From assembly GCA_024138015.1 (NCBI GenBank), contig JAMXBB010000003.1, forward strand, positions 35,763,832 through 35,827,831: a stretch of 64,000 nt of DNA, given 5' to 3'. Within the stretch, counting starts at the first letter, position 1, and each line of letters begins with the position of its first letter. Source of the stretch: Lumnitzera littorea. Lineage: Eukaryota; Streptophyta; Magnoliopsida; Myrtales; Combretaceae. The notes under the pieces were generated by a model, which did not search any database, was not told where the DNA came from, and saw only the letters and a program-made list of their open reading frames with translations. This document shows positions 10,727 to 22,822 of the stretch, one piece after another. Both the position numbers and the translations under genes were made by a program.

Positions 10727-11383
10727 TGATACATCTCTAGGGTCAAACACATGAAGAGGCACTACAATGAACAAACCAAAATAAACAGGAAAAAGGTTAG
10801 CAAAGTCCAAGCAACTATTGAAAGTGGGATGTTTGCGTACAAGGAAAGTAAGGGTTTATATACTTGCTACTAGAGTTTTTTTATACGTATGAAAAGATAA
10901 AATGGTATTTTACAATTACGTTACATTAATCATACTATAAAGGGGTAAAAAGGATAAAGAATATCTAGTATGGAAAAGAAAGAATTATTCTGGAATGTTG
11001 TATCATAAGGTATGTATCACTTAATGGTTGTACGTTAGGAGTATGGTACACAAGTAAAGGTAGAAAGTGCTGGAGTCAGAGGCTAACCTCATCTGGATTA
11101 GGTTGGGAGTCAATCAGCTTGGCAAAAAGGTTAGTTGTCTTAAAGTCAGACGCCAGTAGATCAGGTCGGTAACTGGGCTCGGCTAGTTCAAGGCTGTCTT
11201 TTGGATTAAGACTTCGCCGTTGCGCAAGAGCATATTGGATACACGTGAAGATTTATGAGGTAGGTTGGATTGGGATAGGAGTTCCCGTCTTGGCTATGGC
11301 TTAGAGCTAGCATTTTCTGTGTGAGCCTTTGAAGTCCTCTAGCTCGGCTTCTTGTGATCGGTCCAAGGGGTTGATTCCTATCA
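10727..11383 (-). repeat. Gypsy-1 5' LTR, with internal deletion
   Basis: This is the 657-bp partner of 5632-6466, ending TTGATTCCTATCA before the ATACT duplication. It is the 5' LTR because the primer-binding site lies next to it and gag begins beyond that on the minus strand. The missing segment is bounded by short similar sequences (ATCGAA and ATTGAAA), as expected for a deletion between short direct repeats. Confidence 0.9.
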
Positions 11384-11830
11384 ATACTTTAATGCTTACT
11401 TTGCTAATTGCAAAGTCGATTGAAAGAGCATAAGTGACACATGTCATTTTCTTGGCAACTCTTTAGTGTTATGGAATTAAAAAAAAACAGAACTCTATAG
11501 TACTCTCAACTGCCGAGGCTAAATATGTGGTCGCTGGTAGTTGTTGTGCTCAAATCCTATGGATGAAGCAAACATTTCTTGATTATGGTCTAAAATTCAA
11601 TAATGTCCTAATTAGATGTGATAATACTAGTGCTATAAACTTAACAAAGAACCCAATCCAACAATTAAGGACTAAGCATATACAAATTAGGCATCACTTT
11701 ATTCATGATCATATGCAAAACAATGATATATGCCCATAATTTGTAGGTACTAGGAACCAAATAACTTATATCTTCACCAAATCCTTGAGTAGGGATAGGT
11801 TTATACTTTGAGAAGAGAATTGGGAATAAT
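11384..11830 (+). pseudogene. Ty1/copia RNase H, 3' side of the gypsy-1 insertion
   Basis: After the ATACT duplication the copia frame resumes: FNAYFANCKVD, then a degraded KSTSGTCHFLG block. Next comes a frameshift in an A-run near 11480-11490, then LSTAEAKYVVAGSCCAQILW. The rest is open from 11527 to 11739 (CDNTSAINLTKNPIQQLRTK, HIQIRHHFIHDHMQN), followed by a degraded IFTKSLSRDRF end near 11790-11810. These are the standard copia RNase H blocks. Joined to 5631 across the duplication, the reading frame is restored, which supports the insertion model. This is the end of pol. Confidence 0.9.
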
Positions 11831-13205
11831 CATATAAGATGAATGCTAAGCATTTAAGAACTAAGATAATGATTCTAGTAAAAAATGGATTTTCAATTGA
11901 CTTAACTAGCAAATAATATGATATGGGACCTAAGAAACATGTTCATATAGGTTTCATGAATCAAAAATAGCATTTAACATGTTTGGGGCACACTTGAAGT
12001 CATTCATACATATCTAACTTCATATGTGCACAAATTTATCATGCGTCGATTTCTACGCACAAAAATGGCTCTTGCGTGTTTAATTTCATCAATAAATCAT
12101 GATTAAGTAGTCATTTTTGTTAGATCTTGAACTTATACAAATCTAACCTATCTAGACCTTCATTAGGCTCTTTATGATATTAGATAGGCTATTTGATCAT
12201 TTTGGCAATTTAAATGATAATTGCCATGATAATACATCTCTCATGCGCATATAAACTATTGAAAGTGGCTTAAAGTGGAAACTTTGCTTAGTTTTGATTT
12301 TATGCATTTACTTGTTCTCTAGGCCTTTTTATATCCTATACTTAACTTCAAGGAAGTGATTTTTTTATTCTTTGATTCTTGAATTAATATTTTGCTTCAA
12401 ACACACTTAGATATGAAATTAAAAATTGCTTGATGTGTTGGTATAAAAAATTTTAGTCTTTATGTACTAAAATTGATAACTCATTCACACTTATGATATA
12501 TCATGATCTAAAGATTTGATTTGGTTAAAACATAGTTATCTACCCAAAATTTGATCTTTTTAAGCCTTAATGGACCATGTCAAACTTGTTTGAAGTCTTA
12601 AATAACTCAATACACAAATCCCCACTAAGATTATGTTCGGTAATTTGTAAACAAATTATCATGACAACTATAAATCTTCCTTCATGTAGTTGCAAGCGCA
12701 TTGACCCCTTGAACCTATTATGACAACTCTACTCCCATGCTGTCATGACGGTGTGAAACCTTGACTTCCTCTTTCAAAATTAACATGATCCTCCCTCTCT
12801 CTTTCTTCCTTCTTTCTATTGTTTCTATGCTTCTTTCTCTCTCCTTCAAACCTTTGAAAGAACCATTTCAAACCCTCATTTGCACTCAAAAACCACCACC
12901 AAATCATCAGTAACTATCATCTTTTCATCTTTACTTTCTAAAAAATCTCATCTCTTGTTCTTTTCAACTCCCCCAACAAGCTTTCTCCCTCATACTTTCT
13001 CTACCTCTCTTACTCTCTCACACTCCTTTTCACTATCATTCTAGTACCATAACTACCCATACTATCACAACGTCACTACCATTCATTTTATAGTCACAAC
13101 GACTTCTCACTCACTCTACATACTTACATTTTCTTCCATTTTTTCTCTTTCTCTCTCTCTCACTTGTTCCCTATTTCAACTCTAACCCACTAAGTGTTTG
13201 TCACC
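11831..13205 (+). other. Copia spacer between pol and env-like region
   Basis: No coding signal is recognised in the first 950 bases. From about 12780 to 13200 the plus strand becomes strongly pyrimidine-rich, with runs of CTCTCTC and TTCTTCC, like a plant 5' leader. It lies directly before the env-like remnant. SIRE-type elements have a comparable pol-to-env spacer; assigning this stretch a leader role is inference. Confidence 0.5.
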
Positions 13206-14425
13206 ATGCCTCTAACACTATAGGTAGCTTAGCACCTCCAACATTTAACCAATGGCTCTTCCTTACTAAGCTATATTTGAGTGCTTTGAAAAATTCGTCA
13301 ATCTCATAGTCGATACTGGAGTTTACTACCCTCATGAGGTCCTATAAGAGTTTCTCCTCCATCACATTCCTAAAGTGGTCACTTATCATGTTCTTGATTT
13401 GGTGTGTCTCCTACATGAGGTACATGATGAGGTTATAAAGTATTTTTATTGCAATTTGTCTGATTCTTTAGATGAACATGATTACCCTATTCTTAATATG
13501 CATCCTAGTGATGAGTTAAGATGTACAGTTTCGTACTCCTATTTGTATGGAAGGAAGCAAATGCTTGTCCTCCTCTAAGAGCATAGTCTTTTAGTGCTTT
13601 CTTCTTCATTTCAAGATGCCTAAATCAAGGTACTATATTAGATGTTGAAAACATACATTTTGATTTAGTCAAATTTGTCATAGATCATTATTACTAAAGA
13701 AGATGTTTATAGCTTAATTGGTGTAGAATTAGGGGGCTCTGCATTAAACTTGGATTATAAGGGAGTTCGATTTTATGAAAGGGTATTTAGATTTAAGGGG
13801 ATTACAAATTTTTGAAGAAATCCGAAAAATTTGCTAACTACTCATCTTGATCTTCCAATAAAGCTTCTTCATCATATAATTATTCATTGTTATTGTCAAT
13901 AAGCAAGAATCATCCTTCATGACCTATTGATGTTATATTACTTGTTGAAGAATAAAAAATAATTTTTTCAATGTAGTTGCTCTATGCTTCAGGCATGTCA
14001 CAAATAATCCTTTACAAGCATCCTTATGCTTTGGTCATCTTGTTACTCAACTCTTGATTAGGAAAGGGGTTAGGCTTCCCTTACACCTTCGAGTTGCACA
14101 TGTGAAGCGTTTTGAGATCCTTGATATAAATAAGGGTTTGTGGAAGAAAGAAGGCAATCGTTGGGTATGGAAAAAGCCCCTTCGTCTACTTATTGCGAAT
14201 GAAGGAGATGGTAACCATGAGAATTTTGATGATGAGAGGAGTTCTAACAATGATCATGAACAAGAAGTGAATGTTCCTACTCTTGAGCCTCTATATGCCC
14301 CTCATGAGGGTATTTCTCAACTTCCACCTCAAGAGTCTGGATTTCCTTCCTTTAATTCATCTTTACCAGTGGAATCTCAACATCTGTCCTATCAATATTC
14401 TGAAATGAGATTCAATCAACTTTAG
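13206..14425 (+). pseudogene. Env-like / putative plant transposon protein remnant of the copia element
   Basis: Three partly open stretches fit one decayed protein. The first (about 13270-13575) includes FECFEKFVNLIVDTGVYYPH and a CNLSDSLDEHDYPILN block. The second (about 13700-13930) has VYSLIGVELGGSALNLDYKG and LLHHIIIHCYC. The third (14054-14425) has LIRKGVRLPLHL, then a basic WKKEGNRWVWKKP block and an acidic, Ser- and Pro-rich tail. The order resembles the env-like ORF downstream of pol in SIRE elements, related to the 'putative plant transposon protein' family. No clear transmembrane segment survives in the part I can read. The similarity is by eye, and several stops lie between the pieces. 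Confidence 0.5.
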
Positions 14426-15344
14426 GAGGATATTTACACCCACATGCACATTGGCTTCCAAGCACTATATTAGCACTTGAACATGGACTATACTTGCTCT
14501 TATCCTCCTCCATTTAATGAGGATGATCCTCCAGTCACACGAATTACCATTTTCCAATCTATTTTGCATGGGTTCCACTTGATGTTTATGTTATGTTGTG
14601 AACAAGGCCATTGGCCACCTTTATAGTTACTTTATATTGTCTCTTATATAGTATTGGCCATTATCTTAGCCTTTGCTATTCATGCTACTATCACTTGTCT
14701 TTTGAGATGCTAGGACATCCATCCTTTGAGTGTTGGTCTATGTTGCCTATTGCTTATTTAGATGGATTATGTATCTCATGGAGTTACTACACTACTCATG
14801 GTTGGCTTATGTATTTGGACATTTGCTTATTTAGATCGCTTATGTTTTTCTTTTTTTTTTTGAACATTTGGTGTAGTTTGGGTTGCTTTTGATAGGTTCA
14901 TTATAGAACTCTTTTTTGGCATGGTTTGTAGCTACTTTGTTTTCATTTTTTGCAGGGAACATATCCTAAAGCTTAAATCAGAACTATGCCAAAATTTTGA
15001 CTTAGCCAATTCTTCCTCTTCACTGCTTGGATTTACTCATCTTTTTTATGAGGTCAAAGGAAGAGAAGAATCTAAATCTAAATCACTTAGAGAGTCAAAA
15101 GTTTGATAAAAGCTTGATAAGGCCAATAACATGTTAGACATGAGTTTAAACATGTCATAGTTCAAAATCTTGTCAACTCTGAGATCTATATTGGAAATGA
15201 GGTTTGATTCCATAACAACCTATTACTCTTAATATTAAGTATTTTGTTAACTGTACAATTTTGCAAATATTTTGAAATGAAATGCTTGATTGAAGGGGAG
15301 CTTTTGAAATATAAGGGCATTGTCCTCATTAAAAAGGGAGAGAT
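14426..15344 (+). other. Copia region between env-like remnant and 3' LTR, with polypurine tract
   Basis: A short open stretch (14921-15106) ends in a Lys/Ser-rich tail and may be a further env-like fragment; nothing in it is recognised. T-rich stretches surround it. A purine tract, AAAAAGGGAGAGATTA (about 15331-15346), marks the expected plus-strand priming site just before the LTR. Confidence 0.5.
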
Positions 15345-16226
15345 TATCAAACTTAGGATTCATTACTTGATTTTGATGAAAACGAAACCAAAGTTTATAT
15401 TTACATAAGTTATAATGAGTTTATGTTGAGCTAATTGAAAATAAGCTTCATCTTATTGTATCTTTCAATCATATCAATTAGCTCCTTAATCTTTCTTGAA
15501 AATTAGCCTCAAAAGTGAAGTAAATTTGTTTGATGATGATTTGCATAGTAGTGTTTATAGTTTGGTTATTTAGAACTTGAAAAATATGTGAAAACTTTGA
15601 TTAGTGCACTGCCGTCTTGGTAATAGTGGAAGGACATTAGTATGACAACTTAGAGCTTTAAAATGAAAGAAGTAATCGGCTCTATTCGAAGGAAATCGTC
15701 ATGATGGTTCACTTGTTGGTAGTTGTGCTGGTAGTTATTTTTGGAACTGTCATGATGGTAGGAAACTGGAGCCATCATGATGGTAGGCTTATTTCCACTA
15801 GCTGTTGGAGCATTAAATGCATAGTTACGAAAAGAATTTATGGAGATGGTTTAAATACTCAATAACCTAACCAAGGATACCTAAGATATGATATTTTCCT
15901 ACCATTAACAAACATTCTCTTGTACTCTTAGGCACTATTATTAACAATTTATCTCTTGTACTTTATATTGCAATTAATTAAGAAAGATTGAGTGTGTAGT
16001 GCTTGAGAGTTTAAACTTTGTAATCTTTAGAGAGTGAAAGTACTACACTTGTGCAGGTGTCTTGAGTATTAGTGATTGAACTGACTTGTGTAGCTCTTAA
16101 AGCATTGATTTTATGATAAAAAAAGGTGTTGTAATGTCCTTGATTGGAGGTGATTATGGTTATATGGAGAGTAGGGAGTGGTCTAAACTCTACATTACAT
16201 CTAAGCTTGATTTCTCTATCCCATTC
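15345..16226 (+). repeat. Copia 3' LTR, first part
   Basis: The LTR begins just after the purine tract with a TATCAAACTTAGG-type start and a CTTGATTTTGATGAAAACGA segment near 15368, both like SIRE LTR starts. It contains no gene. It is cut at 16226 by the Ogre-like element: the last five bases, CATTC, correspond to CTTTC on the other side. The remainder is at 31768-31930. Confidence 0.65.
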
Positions 16227-18720
16227 TGTAGATACCTTATTTTTGCAATTTTTCGTTTTATTTTAGTTGAGCCAAGTTAATAAATAAACCAAAAAGAGAG
16301 AGAAAATAATAAATAATAGTAAAAAAAATAAAAAAAAACGAAAATTAAAAGAAAAAAAAAGAGTCAAGTCAAATCGTATCAAGTTTAATCGTATCAGGTT
16401 TAGTGGTATCGTATTGAGTGAAGTTGAATTGTATTGAGTTGAGTTACGTCAAGACGAGTCAAATCGTATCGAGTTAAATCACGTTGGGTCGTTTAGTATC
16501 AAATCGGATAATGATATGTGATTGATTTAATAAATCATTAAGTCATTGGAGAATTAGGTTTTATTAAAATAATTTTGGTCCAGTCCGATATAAAATAGAT
16601 TTTTTTATCTAAATTATATTGGGTTAGATTAAATTTATTATTTATTAAGTAGACTCTTGGGTTAAATTAAATTGGATCAGATCAGGTTTAGTTAATAGAA
16701 AGCCCACGATAAAATAGGGTTCTCAGAAACTAGGTCAAATTTTTTAAAAATCCAAAACATATTTTTCATATCTAAGATTTGTTGAGATACGAAAGATTCA
16801 ATTTTAAGTTTATAAATAGTAAGTTGGTGGGTGATGATAAACACGTTTTTTAGAATTCCCATATTCAATCAAATACAATTCACTCACACCACTACAAATT
16901 AAAGAAAAAATTACTTAGCCAAAATCCAATAACTTGCCGCCAAACTCCAATTCCCTATCTAAAGTCAACGTCCTTTAATCTAATTTCAATTCCCTTGATG
17001 AAAGCCAAGCCCTTCAACTGATGCCAGCAACAATCCAATTCTTAATGAAGGCCACATCCCACACATTCCAACAAGTGATGCCTGAAGCCAAACCGTAAGT
17101 CAAGCATAAGCCCTCAACATCCTTTGCCTGACAAACCAACCTGACCAAATTCCACCTAATATCCAATCTCCAATCTCACTCCCCACAACGCACCGACTGA
17201 CCTTCTTTAAGTAATTCCAATCCGTACGGCAGCTGTACTCCAACTGAAAGTCCCCCGACACATTCCACTGCCTGACGTTCTTTAATCCATAAAGCTACGA
17301 TTTATAATATGAAGTCCAACGTCCTAGAAGTAGCTGCACAAGCCAACAATCCAATCCGAAGTTCACACTCTGATCCAAAATCCAAGCTTTAATTTGAAGC
17401 ACACGACACCATCCAAGCCATATCGCATTCCTTTGACCGACGTAATCACTGCCTGGATGCAATTCTAATTCTCTTTGATGTAAGCCGAAGTCTTCTGACG
17501 CAATACGAAGTCACTTGCCAGACCGAACTTGACGCAACCAAGATCAAAAGCCATCGCCAATGTCCTATGCAAGCTGAAGCACATACTGCCACAACTGATC
17601 GATGAACAACACAAGCACAAGTGTGATACACCAACGGACATAACACGACAATCGCATATGAGTCGAACGGTTTAGGTAAAAAATTATTATTTTTTATTTA
17701 TTTTTATTTATTTTATTGGTTAGTTTTATTGTTTTTTTTACTAATCTATTTTCATTCAAGTGCAAGTTTTTTTTTATTATTTATTTATTTTATTGTGTAT
17801 TTTTCTAGACAATTCCAATTGTTCATAAAATTTAGTTAAATTGCGTTTTTTAATAGAATCATGTTTTTTGAAAATATACGTATCATGCGGTTGAGATACG
17901 TATTTTACGGTTAAGATTTAAAAAAAATAGGTATCGAGATATGTATCTAGTGGTTGGGATTTAAAAGAAATATGTACGAAGATATATATCTAGATCATAT
18001 CTTCAATATATTTTATAATTAGGATTTAGAAAAGATGTCTTTTTATACATAGTGTTTTTAAAAAATAATAATAAAAAATCTTAACCGGGATTTTCAAAAA
18101 AGATTTAGTTAGTTGAGGTTTTTTTTAATTTGAGAAAATTAGATTTCTTAGGTTTTTTATTAAAAAATAAGAAATTGATAAATAAGTGTAAACTTGGCTT
18201 GATTTTCAAAATAAAAAGAATCAACACAATAAAAATTTTATAAAAAGAGAATTACAGCCAGTATGATCTCGACTAGCAAGTACATGACACATTCGGGGTG
18301 ACCATATATAAAAATAAAGACAACTTTTGTCTTTTTTTTTTTTGAGAAATTTGTAATAAAAAAATCGCTTTAATCATCTTTTGTATATTTAGGTATATTT
18401 TTTTAGTATTTTTTAGGAAATTATAAAAATAAAAGCCCATCAATTTTTCTTTAGTTTTTACATGATGATTTAATCTTAATAGATTAACCCTCGATCATGG
18501 TTTTTTCTAGTTTAATTTTCTAAAAATCATTTTCCTAAAAAATCCATAGATTAGTGGTTGAAAACTCTAATTTCATTTTTTATTAGTTGAACTAGTTAGT
18601 GACTTCAATTTTTTAAAATTTTTTTAGAAAATATTTCCTTAATTTAATATCGAGTAATTTATATTAAGTAAGTTGGCCTTAATATAAGTTAAATTAAGGA
18701 AATTGAAATAAGGCTCGACA
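16227..18720 (+). repeat. Ogre-like element 5' LTR
   Basis: It starts TGTAGATACC and ends GGCTCGACA (2494 bp) and matches 29376-31767 along its length. A candidate TATA box, TATAAATAG, lies at 16811-16819. The stretch about 16350-16510 is a run of short degenerate repeats around TCAAATCGTATCGAG. A 66-codon minus-strand ORF at 17446-17646 is not considered real. Confidence 0.88.
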
Positions 18721-18723
18721 AAA

Positions 18724-18742
18724 TTGGCGACTCCATTGGGGA
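18724..18742 (+). promoter_or_regulatory. Primer-binding site of the Ogre-like element
   Basis: TTGGCGACTCCATTGGGGA lies three bases after the 5' LTR end. From general knowledge, Ogre/Tat elements use tRNA-Arg-type sites beginning TGGCGACTCC; the precise tRNA was not checked. Confidence 0.75.
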
Positions 18743-19608
18743 GCCTAATGGGCTAACCGTGTGAAAATTAAGAATTATTGATGGGCTTTTGTATTATTAT
18801 TATTATTTTTTTGTATTATAGTTATACTAACGGGTTTTTTGCGATGTAGGCCTAAGAAAAAAGCTCGACCCAATAGGCCTTATTAGGGAATTAAAAGGGT
18901 TTCTTTTTTTTTTTTTTTTAGCAATTATCTGCATGTTTAGATGTAGTTAGACTTAGGCCATCTTAGGAACTTAAGATGAGCCACTATTGTGTAACTTTCA
19001 GGTCATTGGGGTCTTTACCCTCACTTAGCAGTGATAGGCGAGCCCACTTAAGCTTTAATGCAGTCCACTAGGTTTCTCTCTAGAAAGCTTTAAAGCTATA
19101 GATCCTAAAACCCATAGGTCCTACCTTCCTACATCATTCTTTTTTGAAAAAGGGTAGTTATTTCTAAATTATAGGAAAAACTTAATTAATTTGTAGTTGG
19201 TTCATCATCCTTTTTTCAAACAACAAGAAAAACCTGTAACCCTTATATATAAGTATACATGAGCTTTATTTTTTATTTTTATATCTTATTTTGAAAATAC
19301 TTATAGATAAGGGAGTTTTTTGATCACGAATTTATAATACTTCTTATAATTTATTAATTACCTGCCCCAATTGCATTATATGCACATGTAATATATTGCA
19401 TTTTTTTATATATTTGATTTTTTTTATGCTCGTTTCTATGTGATCATTTTATTTTATTTTTTGTATTATATATGTTTTATTTTATCATTTCTTAGTAAGT
19501 AAAAGGCTATGTATTTCTAAAACTTTCTTTTGAAAAAAGCTACAAAATAATTAATATCATATCTAGCTATCATTTTATTTTATTTTTTATGTAATATAGA
19601 TATAGAAA
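18743..19608 (+). other. Ogre-like element leader
   Basis: This is AT-rich sequence between the primer-binding site and the start of ORF1 homology, with T-runs and no coding signal recognised. A long leader is usual in Ogre elements. Confidence 0.6.
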
Positions 19609-19779
19609 GTCAAGGTAATATTAGTCTTGAGCCCATCCATAAGGTCCAACTAGATAAGTATTCCTTCCCCGAGGTCATCATGAGAGATTGATTAAACCAG
19701 CTTTTGTTCGCTAAGCAAGATCATATTCGTAAGAAGATCAGCCTAGTCATGTCCCTCATGCGAGTCCAGCTCTACTAAC
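19609..19779 (+). pseudogene. Ogre-type ORF1, 5' piece before the solo LTR insertion
   Basis: A short plus-strand stretch contains EVIMRD, LNQLLFAKQDHIRKKISLVM and MRVQLY-like pieces. It ends at CTAAC (19775-19779), the left duplication of the inserted solo LTR. Read on to 22823 it runs into the conserved ALIYYWDLEFATF segment of ORF1. The function of Ogre ORF1 is unknown. Confidence 0.6.
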
Positions 19780-22700
19780 TGTAAGCCCTATAACCAATCC
19801 CTCAAGGTTGTGATCGGTTGAAAGACTCGATCAAGCCTAACTTATAAAGTAAAGCTAAAAATATTAGTAAAATGATCATGTAAGTTTGAATTTAAGAAAA
19901 TAAGTAATAAAATAAAAGACTATAGAAATTCTAAATTTTAAGTATATAACTCGTCATTTATCGAAAATGCGTAAAATACATTTTGATAATTAACGAATCG
20001 CTAGAAATAAATCACATGTATACTAAAAATCATAAAATGACCTAAATAATATTTAGGAATATTTATTTGTACTATATATGAATTTACATGTAGGTATAAA
20101 TACGCGTAATTACTTAAAATACGCGAAATATGCTAAAATAATACTAAATACTTAAAGAAAATTCATAATTAATTAAGGAAAAATCAAGAATGATCCATAA
20201 TTGGGTCGTGGTAGCTAGGAAAAATAAGAAAAAAATCAGCCAATTAAATTAGGGCAACTCAAAAACCAAAAATTAAGGGATTTGGACAATGTCTTGTCTA
20301 ATTTAATGCACAATTATTACCCTAAAGCTCTATAAATAGTAAGAAAAATTTAGAAACTCATTTAGACAATTAGAAATCAGAGAAAATTAGGGGGGGGTGA
20401 AAATTGAGAGAAAAATTCGAGTTAAAAAAAAATAGGAAAAACTATGCAATTAGGGCATTTAAAGGAACCCACACCAGACGAGCAGCTGGGAGTGGACGGC
20501 CACCACCATCACATGATGGTGGCAGCGCCCAGACTGACCGACAAGGCCATGGTGGTCGGCAGTGGCCGGAGCCACCCAGATTGGTGAGTTTGATTTCTAG
20601 CCCGATTTTATGTAATTTTGTAAAAAAATAGTAAATATTCTTAGAAAATTATGAATTTTGTTATTCTGGAATATTTTTGTACGTAGTTTTTAGAAAAAAT
20701 ATTATTTTGATGAAAATATATCTCATGATATAGGGTCCTTAAGAAATCATGCAAAGTTGAGCATGTTTTGGTTTAGAAATAAATGACCTTAGGAGTGTAG
20801 TTTTGAACCCAAAATTTTTGTATAGACTACTTAGATGATATAGATTATTACTATGAAGCCCGTTTTCAAAAATCAATTTTCAAAATTTTTAGATAATTTT
20901 TAGGCCTTAAAATGAAGCTTAAATTGGGTAATTTAGGGTTAATAAAGTAATTAAATGGTTAATTATTAATTTAGTAAATAAGTATATGTTTTAGGATGTT
21001 GAACTCTGATAAAGTATGATACTTGTAGCATTTAGGGTGTTAGATGTAATTATTAGGTTAATTATGTAGTAAATGAGTAATAGGGTAAAATAGTTAATTT
21101 TGTAAATTAGGGAAATTAGCAGTAAAATATGATTTAGGATAAATTTAGACATTTTGAAATAATAATTGATGTTTAGAGATGGTAATTAGAGTGATAGAAA
21201 TATTAGAAGTGTATTATATACATAATAGGTGATAATACATAATATGTAATTATTGGAAATATAATAGATAGAAAATATTAGGATAAAAATTGATATTATA
21301 TAAATAATATGGATATATAATAAAATCGATGGAAGACTTGAATTTATGTAATTATATGAAAAGTATAAAAATTTCTCATATTAAGAGTGAATTCGGTACA
21401 CTAATACGGATTTAAGTATACCGGGTGAAATAAAATACTGATTAGGAGTAATAACAATATTTAGGAGATTGGGAAGTAATGTGATTAATTTCACATTATG
21501 AGTTGAAACGAATTTCTAGGGATCGAGTATAAAACAATACTTCGAAATTGAACTAGAACCTAATTTAGAAATCGATGCGGAAACTGAACCCGAACCCGAA
21601 CCTAACCCCAAACCTAGAATAATTGTAAAAGACTTAAGACCTAAATAATTAGGTATATTAAACCCTAAACAAAACATAATAATAAGCGTTATAGGATAAA
21701 ATGAACTTATGATAGTTATATGAAAAACTGAAACCACATTTATGTTATAGGGATGATCGGCGATGGCCTGAGCAAGTCGGACCTCGAGTGAGTAAGCGAG
21801 GAGTCGAGGTAAGTTAGGATTAACACGATATTGTATTTTGGAGGCTTAGATAGTTAAATGTGTGTATGTGCTTGATTATGAGTGATGTTATGATTTTGTT
21901 TATTGTTCTGGCCTGTATTGTATGATTTGTATGAAATGATTGATCACCCTAAATTGGACCTAATCAAATATACGACCTATAATCATAATCGGACTTACAT
22001 GGCAACCCATTAGGTGAGCTTAGGACTCTCTAGCCAAATACCGACCCCTTCGAAAGGGATAGCGCAGGATTGCATAATGATCCCTTCTTCATCCTCAGTC
22101 AAACTAAGTGACAGGTGAGGAGGTCGCGGTGAGGGTGAAGTCAGTAGTTCGAAGGTAGTTGCGGGAGGAGCGAGGTCTCCATTGCACAAGCTTGGGTTTG
22201 ACCGTGAGCTGTTACATTAATGGAAACTTCTCAACCCGGATTAGAGTGGGCGTAATTTCTCTAATCTCACGACAGGCCGGACAACGTCGTGCGATAGCAT
22301 TTGCTTACACATGCATTGTACCTAATATGTTGATTGAAAACTTTGTTGTGCTTATGGTATAGTTTTAAGTCCTCCATTCTAACTTACTGAGCTGCGGTTG
22401 CTCATATCCCTATAGATGTCATGCAAGTGCTGGCTAACAAATGGCAAACAACTATTCTGAAGCTAGCAACTGTTGGATCCTAGGGAGTGAGGAAAAACAT
22501 TGAAGAATAAACACATATTTTTAAGGTCTAAGTTTTTATTTTAGAATTATTTTTCATTCTGAATAATGTAATAACTAGGAAATATATTACGGAGAATTAT
22601 TGTAAACTTTAATTGCAATAACTGAATTATAGTGAATATATATATTTCCTTACTTTTTTAGGTAAATGATTTATTTAAATTACAAACTGCTTACTTCAAA

Positions 22701-22822
22701 GCGGGTTAGTTGTGGACGCCTTGTGTAAATCAAGTCTAAGATAACGGTTGTAAGGCCAATTTTTATCTTAGGATGGTTTACACGGCAGGGTTGTTACGAC
22801 TCTGCCGCTTCGAGACGTGACA
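19780..22822 (+). repeat. Solo LTR, copy 1 of a 3-kb family, inside ORF1
   Basis: It reads TGTAAGCCC at the left and CGAGACGTGACA at the right (3043 bp) and is flanked by CTAAC and CTAGC (one mismatch). It is the reverse complement of 46805-49867 and 53928-57079. A TATA-like CTATAAATAG at 20330-20339 makes plus the likely sense strand. About 60 bases later begins an open stretch (20404-20631) with a GC-rich part that ends near GGTGAGT. A 58-nt segment (21751-21808) is bounded by TATAG and GTAAGT. It has no internal retrotransposon sequence, hence the solo LTR call. Confidence 0.85.

Larger units (their letters stand above)
5632..11383 (-). mobile_element. Gypsy-1: full-length but internally deleted Ty3/gypsy element
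   Basis: Two similar LTRs (5632-6466 and 10727-11383) flank a minus-strand gag-pol. On the minus strand each LTR starts TGAT and ends with a TCA-type end. The insertion is flanked by a perfect 5-bp duplication, ATACT (5627-5631 and 11384-11388). Removing the element and one ATACT restores copia RNase H coding sequence. A primer-binding site like initiator tRNA-Met lies next to the right LTR, which is the 5' LTR. Order from right to left: gag, protease, RT, RNase H, partial integrase. A deletion near 7318 has removed the integrase zinc finger and the start of its core, so the element is not autonomous. Confidence 0.93.

Noticed and set aside
14611..14892. 93-codon plus-strand ORF rich in Leu, Tyr and Phe, resembling a membrane protein
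   Set aside because: T-rich sequence gives hydrophobic translations by chance. It has no recognisable domain and lies in the decayed post-env part of the copia element.
17446..17646. Minus-strand ORFs in the Ogre LTRs (also 30066-30341 and 30345-30527)
   Set aside because: They do not correspond in length or frame between the two LTRs, so they are chance openings.
21516..21737. ORF of about 70 codons with a Gly-Leu-rich run, also present at 55038-55247
   Set aside because: It lies in the solo LTR on the strand opposite to the TATA box. Two family copies sharing it is expected from common descent; copy 2 lacks the start codon.
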